A DNA stretch of 56,776 nucleotides from Treponema sp. (GTDB lineage: Bacteria > Spirochaetota > Spirochaetia > Treponematales > Breznakiellaceae). Below are positions 1-8,638 of this stretch, in pieces; the first letter of the stretch is position 1, and every line of letters begins with the position of its first letter. The notes beneath the pieces were generated by a model, which was given only the letters and a program-made list of their open reading frames with translations, was not told the DNA's origin and did no database searches. The stretch is from NCBI GenBank assembly GCA_009782955.1, contig WRIB01000006.1, forward strand, positions 1 through 56,776, written 5' to 3'. Both the position numbers and the translations under genes were made by a program.

Positions 1-205
1 TAAGCCTTTCCAGTACATCAAAACGGGGAACCATGCCAAAACTTGTCGTGTCAAAGCGTTCACGGTCAATTGCCCCTGATTGCAGAAGCTGTTTTACTTG
101 GACATCCGGCAAAAGGCTTTCCAGCGGAAGGGCAAAACTTTCGGCGGCCGGCAGTAAGCCGAGTATAAGCGCACAAAACCCTATTATAATTAACTTAGTT
201 CTCAT
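1..205 (-). CDS. Exported protein, N-terminal part only (runs off the left edge)
   Basis: An open frame with no stop runs from a cluster of three ATGs (203-211) to position 1. The third ATG (205) is preferred because an AAGGA ribosome site lies about 8 nt before it; the first ATG would leave only about 2 nt. The start MRTKLIIIGFCALILGLLPA is a clear signal peptide with a likely cleavage near AAESFA, so the product is exported to the periplasm or envelope. About 68 residues are visible, and they show no domain I recognise. The remainder lies outside the window, so function is unknown. Confidence 0.6.
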   Translation of the reverse strand, partial: MRTKLIIIGFCALILGLLPAAESFALPLESLLPDVQVKQLLQSGAIDRERFDTTSFGMVPRFDVLERL

Positions 206-304
206 CATCATTTTCCTTCTTAACATAGTATAATTCATTTCTTAAAAAAACAAAACATGGATTAAGTTACGAGGCAGTGATTACCCGGTTATGTCAATGC
301 GGGC

Positions 305-949
305 TTACCATTCTTTAGGTTTACCATTCGGAGGGGTAATGTAGAAATTTTCCCCTGAATATTCGATGAAATAAAAACCTTGATTTAACGCATACGCTCT
401 TACTTCGTCAGTTACCACAATGCCGGCAACCGCCCCTAAGAATATACGTTTGTCGCCGCGCAAATCTGCATATTTACGCATTTTTTCAAGCTTCTCAATA
501 TTTTTATTTACACGTTCGGCGGTAAGTTTTGTTTTTACTTCAAGCAGCATGGCCTTATCGCCGTTTTCCAACAAAATGTCAACTTCAAAAGAGATATTAT
601 TAACCCTGTCATTAATCCTGACATTCGGATTTGCTCGGGGAAAAATAAATCCAAACTCTTCAAATTTCTCACAGATTTTAGGCGCTATCATCGCTTCGGT
701 AACATCGCCAAAAAGATTGGTTAATGCTCCAAGTCTTTTATTAAACTCTAATGCGTCTTTTTCCTGCCGTTTCTTCGTTTTCTTTAGACCTTCGCTTACT
801 TCTTTTACAATCTGAGCTGTTTCTTTTTGACTTTCCCTTAATATCCGCTCAGTTTCCTTTAACCGTTCCCTGTCCTCCATCAGACAAGCCCAAACGTGCT
901 CAAATGTGATGCCTCTAGGATAATCCGGTAATGTTTGTACATCTGCCAT
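305..949 (-). CDS. PD-(D/E)XK nuclease-superfamily protein with N-terminal coiled coil (DUF3782-like)
   Basis: 214 residues. An N-terminal conserved patch (MADVQTLPDYPRG) is followed by a charged coiled coil at about residues 25-75. A C-terminal domain has the pattern FEVDILLENGDKAMLLEVKT, that is an Asp, then E-x-K on the next strand, as in PD-(D/E)XK nucleases. Families of this shape are abundant in treponemes and cyanobacteria, and their function is not established; I infer nucleic-acid binding or cleavage. AAGGA lies 7 nt before the ATG. A truncated paralogue with a related upstream region lies in inverted orientation at 2960. AT-rich compared with the core genes, which fits an accessory origin. 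Confidence 0.75.
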   Translation of the reverse strand: MADVQTLPDYPRGITFEHVWACLMEDRERLKETERILRESQKETAQIVKEVSEGLKKTKKRQEKDALEFNKRLGALTNLFGDVTEAMIAPKICEKFEEFGFIFPRANPNVRINDRVNNISFEVDILLENGDKAMLLEVKTKLTAERVNKNIEKLEKMRKYADLRGDKRIFLGAVAGIVVTDEVRAYALNQGFYFIEYSGENFYITPPNGKPKEW

Positions 950-1267
950 AGATAATTCCTTTCCATAGTTTACAACTTTTTAGGGGTTTGTCAAATACCA
1001 TCCCCTGCCTACAATAAGGCAATAAGGTGTTTGTTGCTTGTATTGGGAAGAAAAAAATCTTTTTAAAGGATTACGCTCAATATGGGGGTCAGTGATCATG
1101 TCAGCAGCTGTCAAATTCCCGTAAACGAATAGATTCTGTTACGAAAAACCGCTACGAAAAACCGCTCTGGTGTTCTGCCTACTACATGAGAAAGTTATTG
1201 TAAAGTATTAGTTGTTACAGAGTAGTAGGAGAATTCGGTGGCACTCCGTATTACCACCTTCGGTACT
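950..1267. other. Non-coding spacer with small repeats
   Basis: No convincing gene. Positions 950-1060 (read on the minus strand) are the upstream region of the PD-(D/E)XK gene and match, with gaps, the DNA before its broken paralogue at 2640-2959. A 13-base unit ACGAAAAACCGCT occurs twice in tandem at 1141-1166. CCTACTAC near 1178 and GTAGTAGG near 1222 could pair as an 8-bp stem with a long loop. Confidence 0.6.
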
Positions 1268-1891
1268 CTATTGCCTCAATTGATTTCTAACTATCTCAAT
1301 ATATCTTTTAACATTAGCATTATTTGGATCTATCTTCAATAATGCTTCCCAATCAGCAATTGCACGGTTATAATCATTTTTAAAGAAGTATGCATTGCCA
1401 CGATCAAAATATGCATCTGTATTTTGCGAGTTAAGCCTTAACGCTTGTGTAAAGTCTGCGATTGCACGATCCCAATCATTTTTCTTCATATACATCAGAC
1501 CACGTTTGCTAAACGTCCCATCGTCAGTTTTATCAATATTAATTGTTTCTGTATAATCAGCAATTGCCCTATCATAATCATTTTTTAATTCATACGTTAA
1601 TGCCCTTTGACGATATGCGATAGCAAGAAATTTATTTAAAAAAGCAATTTGCTGAGAATTTCCATTTAACTTCATTCCGTTTATCAATCTTATTACTTCA
1701 GTGAATTCTCGTATTGCACGATCATAGTCACCTGCTTTAATAGCTGCTTCACCGCGGTCCACAGTAGCTTCTAAAGCTTCTAAAGCTTCTAAGCTAGCAA
1801 TGCTTTGAGCATTAATAATGCAGAGAGGTAATATGCCCAATAATAAAGCAAAAATGACAACCTTTAATGATAAGATTTCTTTTGTTTTCAT
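1268..1891 (-). CDS. Exported tetratricopeptide-repeat protein
   Basis: 207 residues with a signal peptide (VVIFALLLGILPLCIINAQS) and at least four TPR units. The signature D(Y/W)(D/N)RAI recurs in GDYDRAIREF, NDYDRAIADY, NDWDRAIADF and NDYNRAIADW. TPR arrays bind other proteins, and here this would happen in the periplasm or at the membrane. AAGGAG precedes the ATG by about 7 nt. A short DNA microrepeat around 1768-1797 encodes LEALEALEA just after the signal peptide, a likely site of length variation. No neighbouring gene suggests a specific partner. Confidence 0.8.
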   Translation of the reverse strand: MKTKEILSLKVVIFALLLGILPLCIINAQSIASLEALEALEATVDRGEAAIKAGDYDRAIREFTEVIRLINGMKLNGNSQQIAFLNKFLAIAYRQRALTYELKNDYDRAIADYTETINIDKTDDGTFSKRGLMYMKKNDWDRAIADFTQALRLNSQNTDAYFDRGNAYFFKNDYNRAIADWEALLKIDPNNANVKRYIEIVRNQLRQ

Positions 1892-2124
1892 ATCGATTCT
1901 CCTTCTTAAGAAATGTGTATTTGATTACATGAACGGTACCAACGATACGTTCCTGATACCAAGGCGTCTCCATGTTTTTGCGTATGATGCCCGCCGGCAT
2001 ATAACATAACCCATACGGGTTGTTTTACCTAAATACCGAGAAAAAATAGCCGATAGAAGGCTAAAAAAGAGAAATTATAAGCTATTGGTTTGTTGACACG
2101 GTTATTTAGAAAATGTGTATAATT

Positions 2125-2177
2125 GCCTGATGCCTGATGCCTGATGCCTGATGCCTGATGCCTGATGCCTGATGCCT
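2125..2177. repeat. Tandem heptamer array, GCCTGAT x 7.6
   Basis: Seven perfect GCCTGAT units plus GCCT. The array directly abuts two perfect hairpins. It is a probable variable-number repeat; the minus-strand frame through it (ASGIRHQ repeated) is an artefact of the 7-bp period and not a gene. Confidence 0.95.
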
Positions 2178-2229
2178 CGCAATTCAGCTTTGCTGAATTG
2201 CGTTGGAGTTTGCCCTTGGCAAACTCCAA
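2178..2229. repeat. Two adjacent perfect hairpins (REP-like element)
   Basis: Hairpin 1 has an 11-bp perfect stem CGCAATTCAGC (2178-2188) with loop TTT and its complement at 2192-2202. Hairpin 2 follows with no gap: a 12-bp perfect stem TTGGAGTTTGCC (2203-2214), loop CTT, complement at 2218-2229. Neither is followed by a T-run, so they are poor intrinsic terminators. The paired hairpins plus the flanking heptamer array resemble a REP/BIME-type dispersed element. Confidence 0.85.
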
Positions 2230-2484
2230 GTTGCGATAGGTCTGCTCTGATGCTATTCATTGGTAGTATTATAACATTTCAAAATAAAAAGTGTCAATAC
2301 CTATAGGTAAAGAAACACGGAAATAATGAAATAATGAAATCTAATTATCAGCGGAAGCCTAACTCTTGCCAGGCAATTATCTGATTAATCCGTAAGCAAA
2401 GTATTATAATGAGCAATTTTTACTCTTTGTTAACTGCTCTTTATCCATTAATCCCTTCTTCCCCTCTGCAAACCCTGCGCCTTC

Positions 2485-2534
2485 GGTCACGCTTAACAGC
2501 GGTCACGCTTAGCAGCCGGTCACGCTTAGCAGCA
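2485..2534. repeat. Threefold direct repeat of GGTCACGCTTAGCAGC
   Basis: Units begin at 2485, 2501 and 2518. The first reads GGTCACGCTTAACAGC; the second and third read GGTCACGCTTAGCAGC with one extra base between them. It lies in intergenic DNA with no coding context, so its role is unknown. Confidence 0.85.
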
Positions 2535-2640
2535 GCTACCAAATTCGTCTGGTGTCGCTTTCATAACGGTACACTACATAGAGCGTAATTTAGTCAAAAA
2601 AGGGGGAAAACAGTCAAAATTTTCAACAAAAAATCGAAGT

Positions 2641-2959
2641 AATTTTTTTTCTTCCCGATACATAACCTCTACATAGTGCGGTCAAATGGCCGCACAGTGT
2701 AATCGAATATGAAACGGAGTTTCATACAAGCAACAAACTCCGTAATACCTTATTGACGAACGGAGTGAGATCGTGACCGTGCTTGCATGGGCATGATCGA
2801 GCGAGTGAGGAATCGAAAGGTTTAATACACCACAGCTTGTTATGGAATACTTCGAAGACAGTACATGCAAAGATTGATTTGTGGTATAAACCTTTTATTG
2901 TAGGCAGGGGATAGTTTTACAAATCCCTAAAAAGCGGTATATTTTAAAAGGAGTTTTCA
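2641..2959. repeat. Inverted, interrupted copy of the 950-1060 upstream region
   Basis: Blocks at 2641-2661, 2728-2755 and 2895-2959 match, in order, the reverse complement of about 949-1060. The match is interrupted by two extra segments, 2662-2727 and 2756-2894. The first is bounded by ATAC direct repeats (2658-2661 and 2724-2727), while the other copy has a single ATAC. The second lies between two TTATTG motifs. Both insertions contain internal inverted repeats, for example ACGGAGTTT/AAACTCCGT around 2714-2742 and GTGCGG/CCGCAC. They look like small mobile or hairpin elements inserted in a duplicated promoter region. Confidence 0.7.
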
Positions 2960-3214
2960 ATGGCAGAAGTACAAACAGTACCGGATTATCCCAGAGGGCT
3001 TGATTTTCAGCAAGTTTGGGCAGCCTTACAAGAGACTAAGCAGATTTTAAGGGAAAATGCCGAACAGTTTACACAACAACAAAAAGAAACTGAGCGGATT
3101 TTGAAAGAAAATGCCGAAAGGTTTGATCGGCAAAAGTAAAAAACCGATAAGCAACAGGAAGAAACCGCCCGTCAAATGAAGGAAACCGATAGGCAAATGA
3201 AGGACACGCATAGC
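2960..3214 (+). pseudogene. Broken paralogue of the 305-949 PD-(D/E)XK gene
   Basis: It starts well: AAAGGAG 7 nt before ATG 2960 and MAEVQTVPDYPRG, nearly identical to the N-terminus at 949. A TAA at 3137-3139 interrupts the frame after 59 codons. Beyond it the same frame continues coiled-coil sequence (KTDKQQEETARQMKET, then RQMKDTHSS), and then homology is lost at about 3214. The nuclease domain is absent altogether. DNA after that is intergenic and reaches the 3' end of the V-ATPase gene, so a deletion or rearrangement junction lies near 3215-3325. A 59-residue peptide could still be made. Confidence 0.8.
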
Positions 3215-3324
3215 AGCAGTTGCCAAAATCCGGTAGTGGTAAAAAAGACCTTTATTCTTTTTTCTTTGTGCCTCTGTGTGAGATTCTTCTTAGTAACATC
3301 CGCGCAATGGCGAGAAAAAATGAG

Positions 3325-4749
3325 TTATGCGAAAACCATGTATTTTCCGATAAACTCCTGATTGATCCGCAACAAATCTTCTTTGGGGATAGTTGCCAAA
3401 ACCTGCCAGCCCAGATCCAGCGTTCTGTCTATACTGCGGTTTTCGTATTCACCCTGAGTTAAAAAAACCTGTTCGAATTTTTCGCCGAATTTCAGATATT
3501 TTTTATCGTGTTCAGAGAGTTCTTCTTCCCCTATAATCGACGAAAGGTTACGAACCTGCCTGACCTTGGAATATGCGGCAAAAAGCTGGCTGGATACATC
3601 TTTATGATCTTCCCTGGTCATGTTCTTTCCTATACCGTCCTTCATAAGCCGGGAAAGGCTGGGAAGCCCTGCCACCGGCGGATAAACACCGCGCTGGAAC
3701 AGTTCCCGGTCCAGGACAATTTGCCCTTCGGTAATATATCCTGACAGATCCGGTATGGGGTGGCTAATGTCGTCGCTGGGCATGGTTAATATGGGAAGCT
3801 GGGTAATCGAGCCGGAAGACCCTTCGATTTTCCCCGCACGTTCATACAGACTCGCCAGGTCAGAATAGAGATATCCGGGATACCCTTTGCGACTGGGAAC
3901 TTCGCCTCTAATCGAAGAAACTTCCCGCAATGCTTCGCAGTAGTTGGTCATGTCGGTCATAACAACAAGCACGTGCATATTGCGGTCATAGGCTAGGTAT
4001 TCCGCCGCAGTAAGGGCACAGCGGGGCGCTACAAGTCTTTCCAGGCTGGGAGCGTCTGCCAGAGAGAGGAACACCACGACATTGGCCAGAACTCCGGATT
4101 TTTCAAAATCGTCCAGAAAAAACCGGGCTACATCGTATTTAACTCCCATGGCGCAAAAAACCACTACAAATTGTTCCGCGCCGGCTTCGCTGTTGCCGCC
4201 GTAACTACTGCCGTTTTCACATTGTCCGCCGGAAAGTATTTTTGCTTGCCTGACTATCTGAGCGGCCAATCTGTTATGGGGAAGCCCGTTACCGGAAAAA
4301 ATTGGCAGCTTCTGGCCTCTGATAAGGGTATTCATTCCGTCGATGGCGGAAATCCCTGTCTGAATAAAATCTCTGGGATACGTTCTTGCATAAGGATTAA
4401 TGGGAAGACCATTAACATCCAGACAAACAGAAGAAAGAATATTTCCGTAACCGTCGATTGGCTCACCCAGACCGTTAAAAACCCTTCCCAGAAGTCCCGG
4501 CCCAACCCGCAGTTCCATGGGTTTGCCAAGAAATTCCACCCGCGCTTCATCGGCTGAAAGACCTGTAGTACTGCCGAATATCTGAATCGCAGTCCAGTCC
4601 CCGCTTATGTCTACAACGCGGCCAAGGCGGCGGCCTTCTTCTCTGTCGTAAACCGCTACAACCTCGTTAAAACCAACATTGGCACTTCGTTCGGTAATAA
4701 CAACCGGTCCTTCTATGCGAGTCAGTCCGCGGTATTCAACGCCTCTCAT
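3325..4749 (-). CDS. atpB: V/A-type ATP synthase subunit B
   Basis: 474 residues, normal length for the non-catalytic B subunit of the V/A-type ATPase used by spirochaetes for H+ or Na+ transport coupled to ATP. Family features seen: N-terminal [10 protein letters not shown], the [14 protein letters not shown] segment replacing the catalytic P-loop, [15 protein letters not shown] and [18 protein letters not shown]. It ends in a normal [15 protein letters not shown] tail with a short divergent end. Normally it is embedded between atpA and atpD, but here no other ATPase gene is adjacent: a pseudogene lies downstream and a divergent defence operon upstream. The start has no Shine-Dalgarno; a promoter ends 6 nt before the ATG. 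Confidence 0.95.
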   Translation of the reverse strand: MRGVEYRGLTRIEGPVVITERSANVGFNEVVAVYDREEGRRLGRVVDISGDWTAIQIFGSTTGLSADEARVEFLGKPMELRVGPGLLGRVFNGLGEPIDGYGNILSSVCLDVNGLPINPYARTYPRDFIQTGISAIDGMNTLIRGQKLPIFSGNGLPHNRLAAQIVRQAKILSGGQCENGSSYGGNSEAGAEQFVVVFCAMGVKYDVARFFLDDFEKSGVLANVVVFLSLADAPSLERLVAPRCALTAAEYLAYDRNMHVLVVMTDMTNYCEALREVSSIRGEVPSRKGYPGYLYSDLASLYERAGKIEGSSGSITQLPILTMPSDDISHPIPDLSGYITEGQIVLDRELFQRGVYPPVAGLPSLSRLMKDGIGKNMTREDHKDVSSQLFAAYSKVRQVRNLSSIIGEEELSEHDKKYLKFGEKFEQVFLTQGEYENRSIDRTLDLGWQVLATIPKEDLLRINQEFIGKYMVFA

Positions 4750-4817
4750 ATATACAGATTAAATGAATTTTAATTCTTGTTCAATGTAAAAGACGGAAAA
4801 TGATTATATACTGAATT
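4750..4817. promoter_or_regulatory. Divergent promoter region, both sides apparently leaderless
   Basis: On the minus strand TTGAAC (4779-4784), a 17-nt spacer and TAATCT (4756-4761) end 6 nt before the atpB ATG. On the plus strand TATACT (4807-4812) ends 5 nt before ATG 4818; its -35 box is poor. Neither gene has a Shine-Dalgarno sequence. If these boxes are used, transcripts begin at or next to the start codon. Confidence 0.5.
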
Positions 4818-7340
4818 ATGACCCGGGAAAAAACCCTTATCCTCCGCTGCATACCCTTTATGGAAAAAGGAGTTGGTTCTGCCTGGGGGCTTCCGGTTAT
4901 TGCCGCCGGAAAAGAACGGCTGTCGGCCCTTTCCCTGTCAGAACAATTACAAGCGCCGGGAATGCTTGCCTTTGACGCAGATCCGTTCAGGGCAGAACAT
5001 CTTCGAGAACTTGAAGCATTGGGAATTGGTCCGTTAGGGAGGTATCTTGGAGGAGAGCCGATAAAACCGGTACGTCTTGGCCCTGAAGATTTTTTTAATA
5101 CATCCATTAACCGCCGACGAATCGGTGAACGGACAGAAAAGACCGGCACAATAAAATCAGCGGAACTTTTTTGTACAGGACTGGAATTCGAAAAAACATA
5201 TTGGATTGCAAATGGTTCGGTACCCGATCTTTTTACAGGCCATCTTGAATTCCTCCGTACATGGGGGTTTTCCGGAGGCCTTAGTATTAATGAATCAGCC
5301 CTTGCACAACTATTGGCAGGTTATCTTATCCATCTGCAAAAAGAAACCAGCAAAGAAAAACCAAAGATTGCCGTTCTGATTTCAAAACATTTTTTTGAAA
5401 CACAGCTTTATGCACAATTGCCAAATTTAAAAATATCGGGCGATCCCGATGCCGGTGAAATTCCGGTTAACTTTTGCACTGGTCATGTACCGGTGCTGAG
5501 CCGGGAAATGACGGGATTGGGTATTGTCCTTTATGAAGATATTGTCCCCATGCTTCGTACCCAAAAAGCCTGCTGCGATATCCTAATAGCGGTTAATACC
5601 GGATCATCGAAAAAACAGCACAATTATTCTGTTTTTACCGAAGAAATTTCAGCCGGATTAAAGCTGACGATTAACGCAGAAGGAAAGGAAAAACACAAAG
5701 CAGGTGCAAAAAAAGAAATTTCTTCTAAAACCTATTTATTCCGCGATTGCCGTAACGGAACCCTTCAGTTTCCTGCACATACTAAAATAGATTCAAAACC
5801 AATTCGTTTTTATTCCGCTTTGCAAACAAAGAATCAACAACCCCGCACTGAAGGGCGAGGTATCAGACCCCTCAGCACGAATCAAATAAGCCGGGAAGAA
5901 GCTTCCGGACTGGAATTGTTTCCGCAATGGGAAACTCACCGGGCGGAAAAGGTACATGGTTGTTTGTTTGCGATCAATGCCAAATTTTCCGGTTTGCATG
6001 CGGCGGACTTTAAGGAAGAACAGGTATTGTTCTATCATGAAGGACCCGGTACACAAAAATCAAAGCAAACCCGGGCGCCGCCCGTGAAACTGGCGCCGCC
6101 TGTGCAATCGGCGCCGCCGCCGATAAAACCCAATGCCTCTTTTATTGGATTGAATCAAACACAATTGGAATTCTTTTTTCAATGGCGGAGTGAATGCCGC
6201 CGGGGTAATGTCCGGATCATGCCTGACTCAATGTACATGGAAACATATATCATTCTTTATGCAGAAGAACTGGCGCTGTGCATGGGAAAGGAGGGGTCCA
6301 TGCAGCATTTTACGGCTCTTATGCACTTGTTTCTTGCCTGTATTGAATACTACCCGGAAACGGCAATGCAGCTGTGTAAATTTTGCGTGGATTTTGCCAT
6401 TATCTATGGAATCGGCGCCGAAGCATTTCCAATTTTATTACATGAACTTGTAAGCAACGGATGGTTTAACGAAATCCATAATGAAATTGCAGGTACGGAA
6501 ATGCTGCTGCTCGACATGGCTCTTTATTATTTTTTTATAGAAGCGGAAAACAATCTGGAAAAAAAAGAATATTGGCCCCTGATAAAAAAACTAATCCCGC
6601 ACAGACTGCTTAAACGGAAAGAAAACGACAGTGAATTTCCATCCAGGTTTTGCCAAACACTTGAAACCCTGGACACCCAACTCCGGCAGGACTGGAACAG
6701 ATCGTTCTTTATGCTTTTTTTTCCGCCGCTCCTGCAAAGCTGCGATTGCAATGCCTTTGAAAGCGGCCGTGTTATGGGAAATTCTTCCTATACTGTACTT
6801 CGGCCCGGTTTCTCTACACACAAACCTTTGATCGATATCCTTGCTGCACTAACACTAACACCGGAATGCAATCCTCTTCCCGGAGTAAAAACATGTCTTC
6901 ATCCTTTAAGCCTGGAAAATGAACTGCTGGAAGAACTAAGAAAAGAATCAAATGCTGTCAGGGAAATGCTGACAATGGAAGATTATTCTTTAAATGGACA
7001 AAATTCTGTCTACCATGGTCGGAACCGCGCCGGTTCACACAGGCCAAAACGCATCGAACATCAGCCCAAGGCATTGAACCAATCAACATACATACCGGTT
7101 GATAAAATCAATCTTACAAAATTTATCACTTCTCTGGGGACAGTAAATCGAAAAGCTTTGGAAAGTATTATCCGGGCGGCACATGATCCAGCTTTAAAAC
7201 ATACTGACATTTCGGATACAACAATCGACGAAATCAATTCCGCTTTCTATGAACAATTCGGCGATCTTATAATAGAAATTGGTTCAGAAGAACCCTCGAT
7301 CTCCGCCGAATATGCAGTTATACTGGGGGAATGGGGATAA
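4818..7340 (+). CDS. TerB-N/TerB-C-type protein, SngA-like (Shango defence)
   Basis: 840 residues. Residues ~1-330 form a domain I do not recognise. A proline-rich linker (about 416-437) leads to a segment from ~442 (QLEFFFQWRSECRRGN, then YMETYIILYAEELAL) that fits the TerB-N pattern of a WR motif followed by a tyrosine-rich helix. The last ~80 residues resemble TerB-C. TerB-N/C proteins are known to occur with a DUF2791 ATPase and an Lhr-type helicase, the arrangement called Shango when it was shown to protect against phage. The next two genes are exactly those. It overlaps the next gene by 10 bp. Assignment rests on gene order and weak motif likeness, so the family call is tentative while the system call is stronger. 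Confidence 0.65.
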   Translation: MTREKTLILRCIPFMEKGVGSAWGLPVIAAGKERLSALSLSEQLQAPGMLAFDADPFRAEHLRELEALGIGPLGRYLGGEPIKPVRLGPEDFFNTSINRRRIGERTEKTGTIKSAELFCTGLEFEKTYWIANGSVPDLFTGHLEFLRTWGFSGGLSINESALAQLLAGYLIHLQKETSKEKPKIAVLISKHFFETQLYAQLPNLKISGDPDAGEIPVNFCTGHVPVLSREMTGLGIVLYEDIVPMLRTQKACCDILIAVNTGSSKKQHNYSVFTEEISAGLKLTINAEGKEKHKAGAKKEISSKTYLFRDCRNGTLQFPAHTKIDSKPIRFYSALQTKNQQPRTEGRGIRPLSTNQISREEASGLELFPQWETHRAEKVHGCLFAINAKFSGLHAADFKEEQVLFYHEGPGTQKSKQTRAPPVKLAPPVQSAPPPIKPNASFIGLNQTQLEFFFQWRSECRRGNVRIMPDSMYMETYIILYAEELALCMGKEGSMQHFTALMHLFLACIEYYPETAMQLCKFCVDFAIIYGIGAEAFPILLHELVSNGWFNEIHNEIAGTEMLLLDMALYYFFIEAENNLEKKEYWPLIKKLIPHRLLKRKENDSEFPSRFCQTLETLDTQLRQDWNRSFFMLFFPPLLQSCDCNAFESGRVMGNSSYTVLRPGFSTHKPLIDILAALTLTPECNPLPGVKTCLHPLSLENELLEELRKESNAVREMLTMEDYSLNGQNSVYHGRNRAGSHRPKRIEHQPKALNQSTYIPVDKINLTKFITSLGTVNRKALESIIRAAHDPALKHTDISDTTIDEINSAFYEQFGDLIIEIGSEEPSISAEYAVILGEWG

Positions 7341-8635
7341 CAATCCCAAAACGAATCAGTCAGGCAATTCTCAACTCCCTTTCTGCCGGAGTGGTACCCC
7401 GGATAGGGTTGGAATACATTGCCGTTGGGCGCAAACGGGAAATAGAAACAGCCCTGGGAGATTTTGAAAACTTAAGTGAAGGCGCCGCAGCATTCCGTTT
7501 TATCATAGGACGTTACGGAAGCGGAAAGACATTTTTCCTCCAGGCGCTGCGAAACTATGCGTTGGACAGAGATTATGTTTGCGCCGATGCGGATCTTTCG
7601 CCGGATAAAAAACTAACCGGCTCTGCCGGCGCCGGACGGGCTGCATACCGGGAACTGATGCAGCGCTTATCCACCAAGATCAGACCAGATGGCGGCGCAC
7701 TGGAAGCCCTTATTCAACGCTGGATCAACAAAATACAAACGGCGACCATTCAAGAAGGCTACGCCCAGGAAGAAAGCGGCTTTGCATCCCGTGTGGAATG
7801 GAAAATCCATGAAACCCTCGGCGAAATGAAAGAATACGTACACGGTTTTGATTTTGCCTCTGTTTTATCACAATATTACAAAGCTTTTATTTCCGGGGAC
7901 GATGAAAAGAAAAATGCCGCCCTGCGCTGGATTCGCGGAGAATATACAACACGAACAGAAGCAAAGCGGCTTCTGTTTGTCGGAGAAATTGCAACCGACG
8001 ATTCCTGGTACGATTATCTTAAACTCTTTGCGTTTTTTTGCGTCAAACTGGGTTACAAGGGATTGCTGGTTTTTGTTGACGAAGGGGTAAACCTTTACAA
8101 GATTGCCAACCGCCGTTCCCGTGAAAATAACTACGAAAAACTCCTTGCAATTTTTAACGACATTATGCAGGGAAAAGCACAGTGGCTGGGTTTTTATATG
8201 GGAGGAACTCCCCAATTCCTGGAAGACGAACGGCGGGGACTGGCAAGTTATCCTGCCCTGAAAAGCAGGCTCGAAGAAAACCGCTTTATCCGTTCGGGCC
8301 ACGTTGATTCGGGAAGTCCCATAATCCGGCTTTCCGCGCTTTCCAACGAAGAGTTATTTATACTGCTGGAAAGACTAACTGAAATTCACGCACTCCATTA
8401 CGGTTACGACTCCTGGATTGGCGAAAATGAGATAACCGCATTTCTGGAACTTGCCCTTTCTTCCCCCGGCGCTGCGGAATTTATAACCCCGCGGGAAATT
8501 ACCAGAGATTATCTTGCCTTGTTAAACATCCTTAAAGACGAAAGCAATGCCGACTATTTTGAATTAATACAACGGGAAGACCGCCGGGTAAAAGCCGCCA
8601 GTCCGGAAGAACTGTACGCTCAGTTTCAGGTATAG
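7331..8635 (+). CDS. P-loop ATPase, BrxD/DUF2791 family, SngB-like
   Basis: 434 residues. Walker A GRYGSGKT is at 60-67 after an N-terminal IGLEYIAVGRKREIE segment typical of DUF2791 (BREX BrxD-like) ATPases. Walker B LLVFVDE is at 245-251, with a sensor-like LGFYMGGTPQFLED downstream. Such ATPases work beside an Lhr-like helicase in type 2 BREX and in Shango. The start lies inside the end of the TerB-type gene (10 bp overlap), and its stop is 3 bp from the helicase start, so the three are surely co-translated. Predicted role: ATP-driven switch or loader in phage DNA sensing. Confidence 0.85.
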   Translation: MGITIPKRISQAILNSLSAGVVPRIGLEYIAVGRKREIETALGDFENLSEGAAAFRFIIGRYGSGKTFFLQALRNYALDRDYVCADADLSPDKKLTGSAGAGRAAYRELMQRLSTKIRPDGGALEALIQRWINKIQTATIQEGYAQEESGFASRVEWKIHETLGEMKEYVHGFDFASVLSQYYKAFISGDDEKKNAALRWIRGEYTTRTEAKRLLFVGEIATDDSWYDYLKLFAFFCVKLGYKGLLVFVDEGVNLYKIANRRSRENNYEKLLAIFNDIMQGKAQWLGFYMGGTPQFLEDERRGLASYPALKSRLEENRFIRSGHVDSGSPIIRLSALSNEELFILLERLTEIHALHYGYDSWIGENEITAFLELALSSPGAAEFITPREITRDYLALLNILKDESNADYFELIQREDRRVKAASPEELYAQFQV

Positions 8636-8638
8636 GGG

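Larger units (their letters stand above)
1892..2640. other. Non-coding, repeat-rich accessory spacer
   Basis: No supported gene. It holds a heptamer array (2125-2177), two perfect hairpins (2178-2229) and a threefold 16-17 bp repeat (2485-2534), each listed separately. The remainder is AT-rich with no recognisable coding or RNA signal. Confidence 0.6.

Noticed and set aside
1768-1797. AGCTTCTAA microrepeat as a regulatory element
   Set aside because: It is in frame and simply encodes LEALEALEA in the TPR protein.
2125-2177. CRISPR array
   Set aside because: The unit is only 7 bp with no spacers, and no cas gene is present.
2029-2229. Minus-strand 66-codon frame across the heptamer array
   Set aside because: Its protein is the 7-bp repeat read as ASGIRHQ plus the two hairpins; there is no homology-like sequence or clear start signal.
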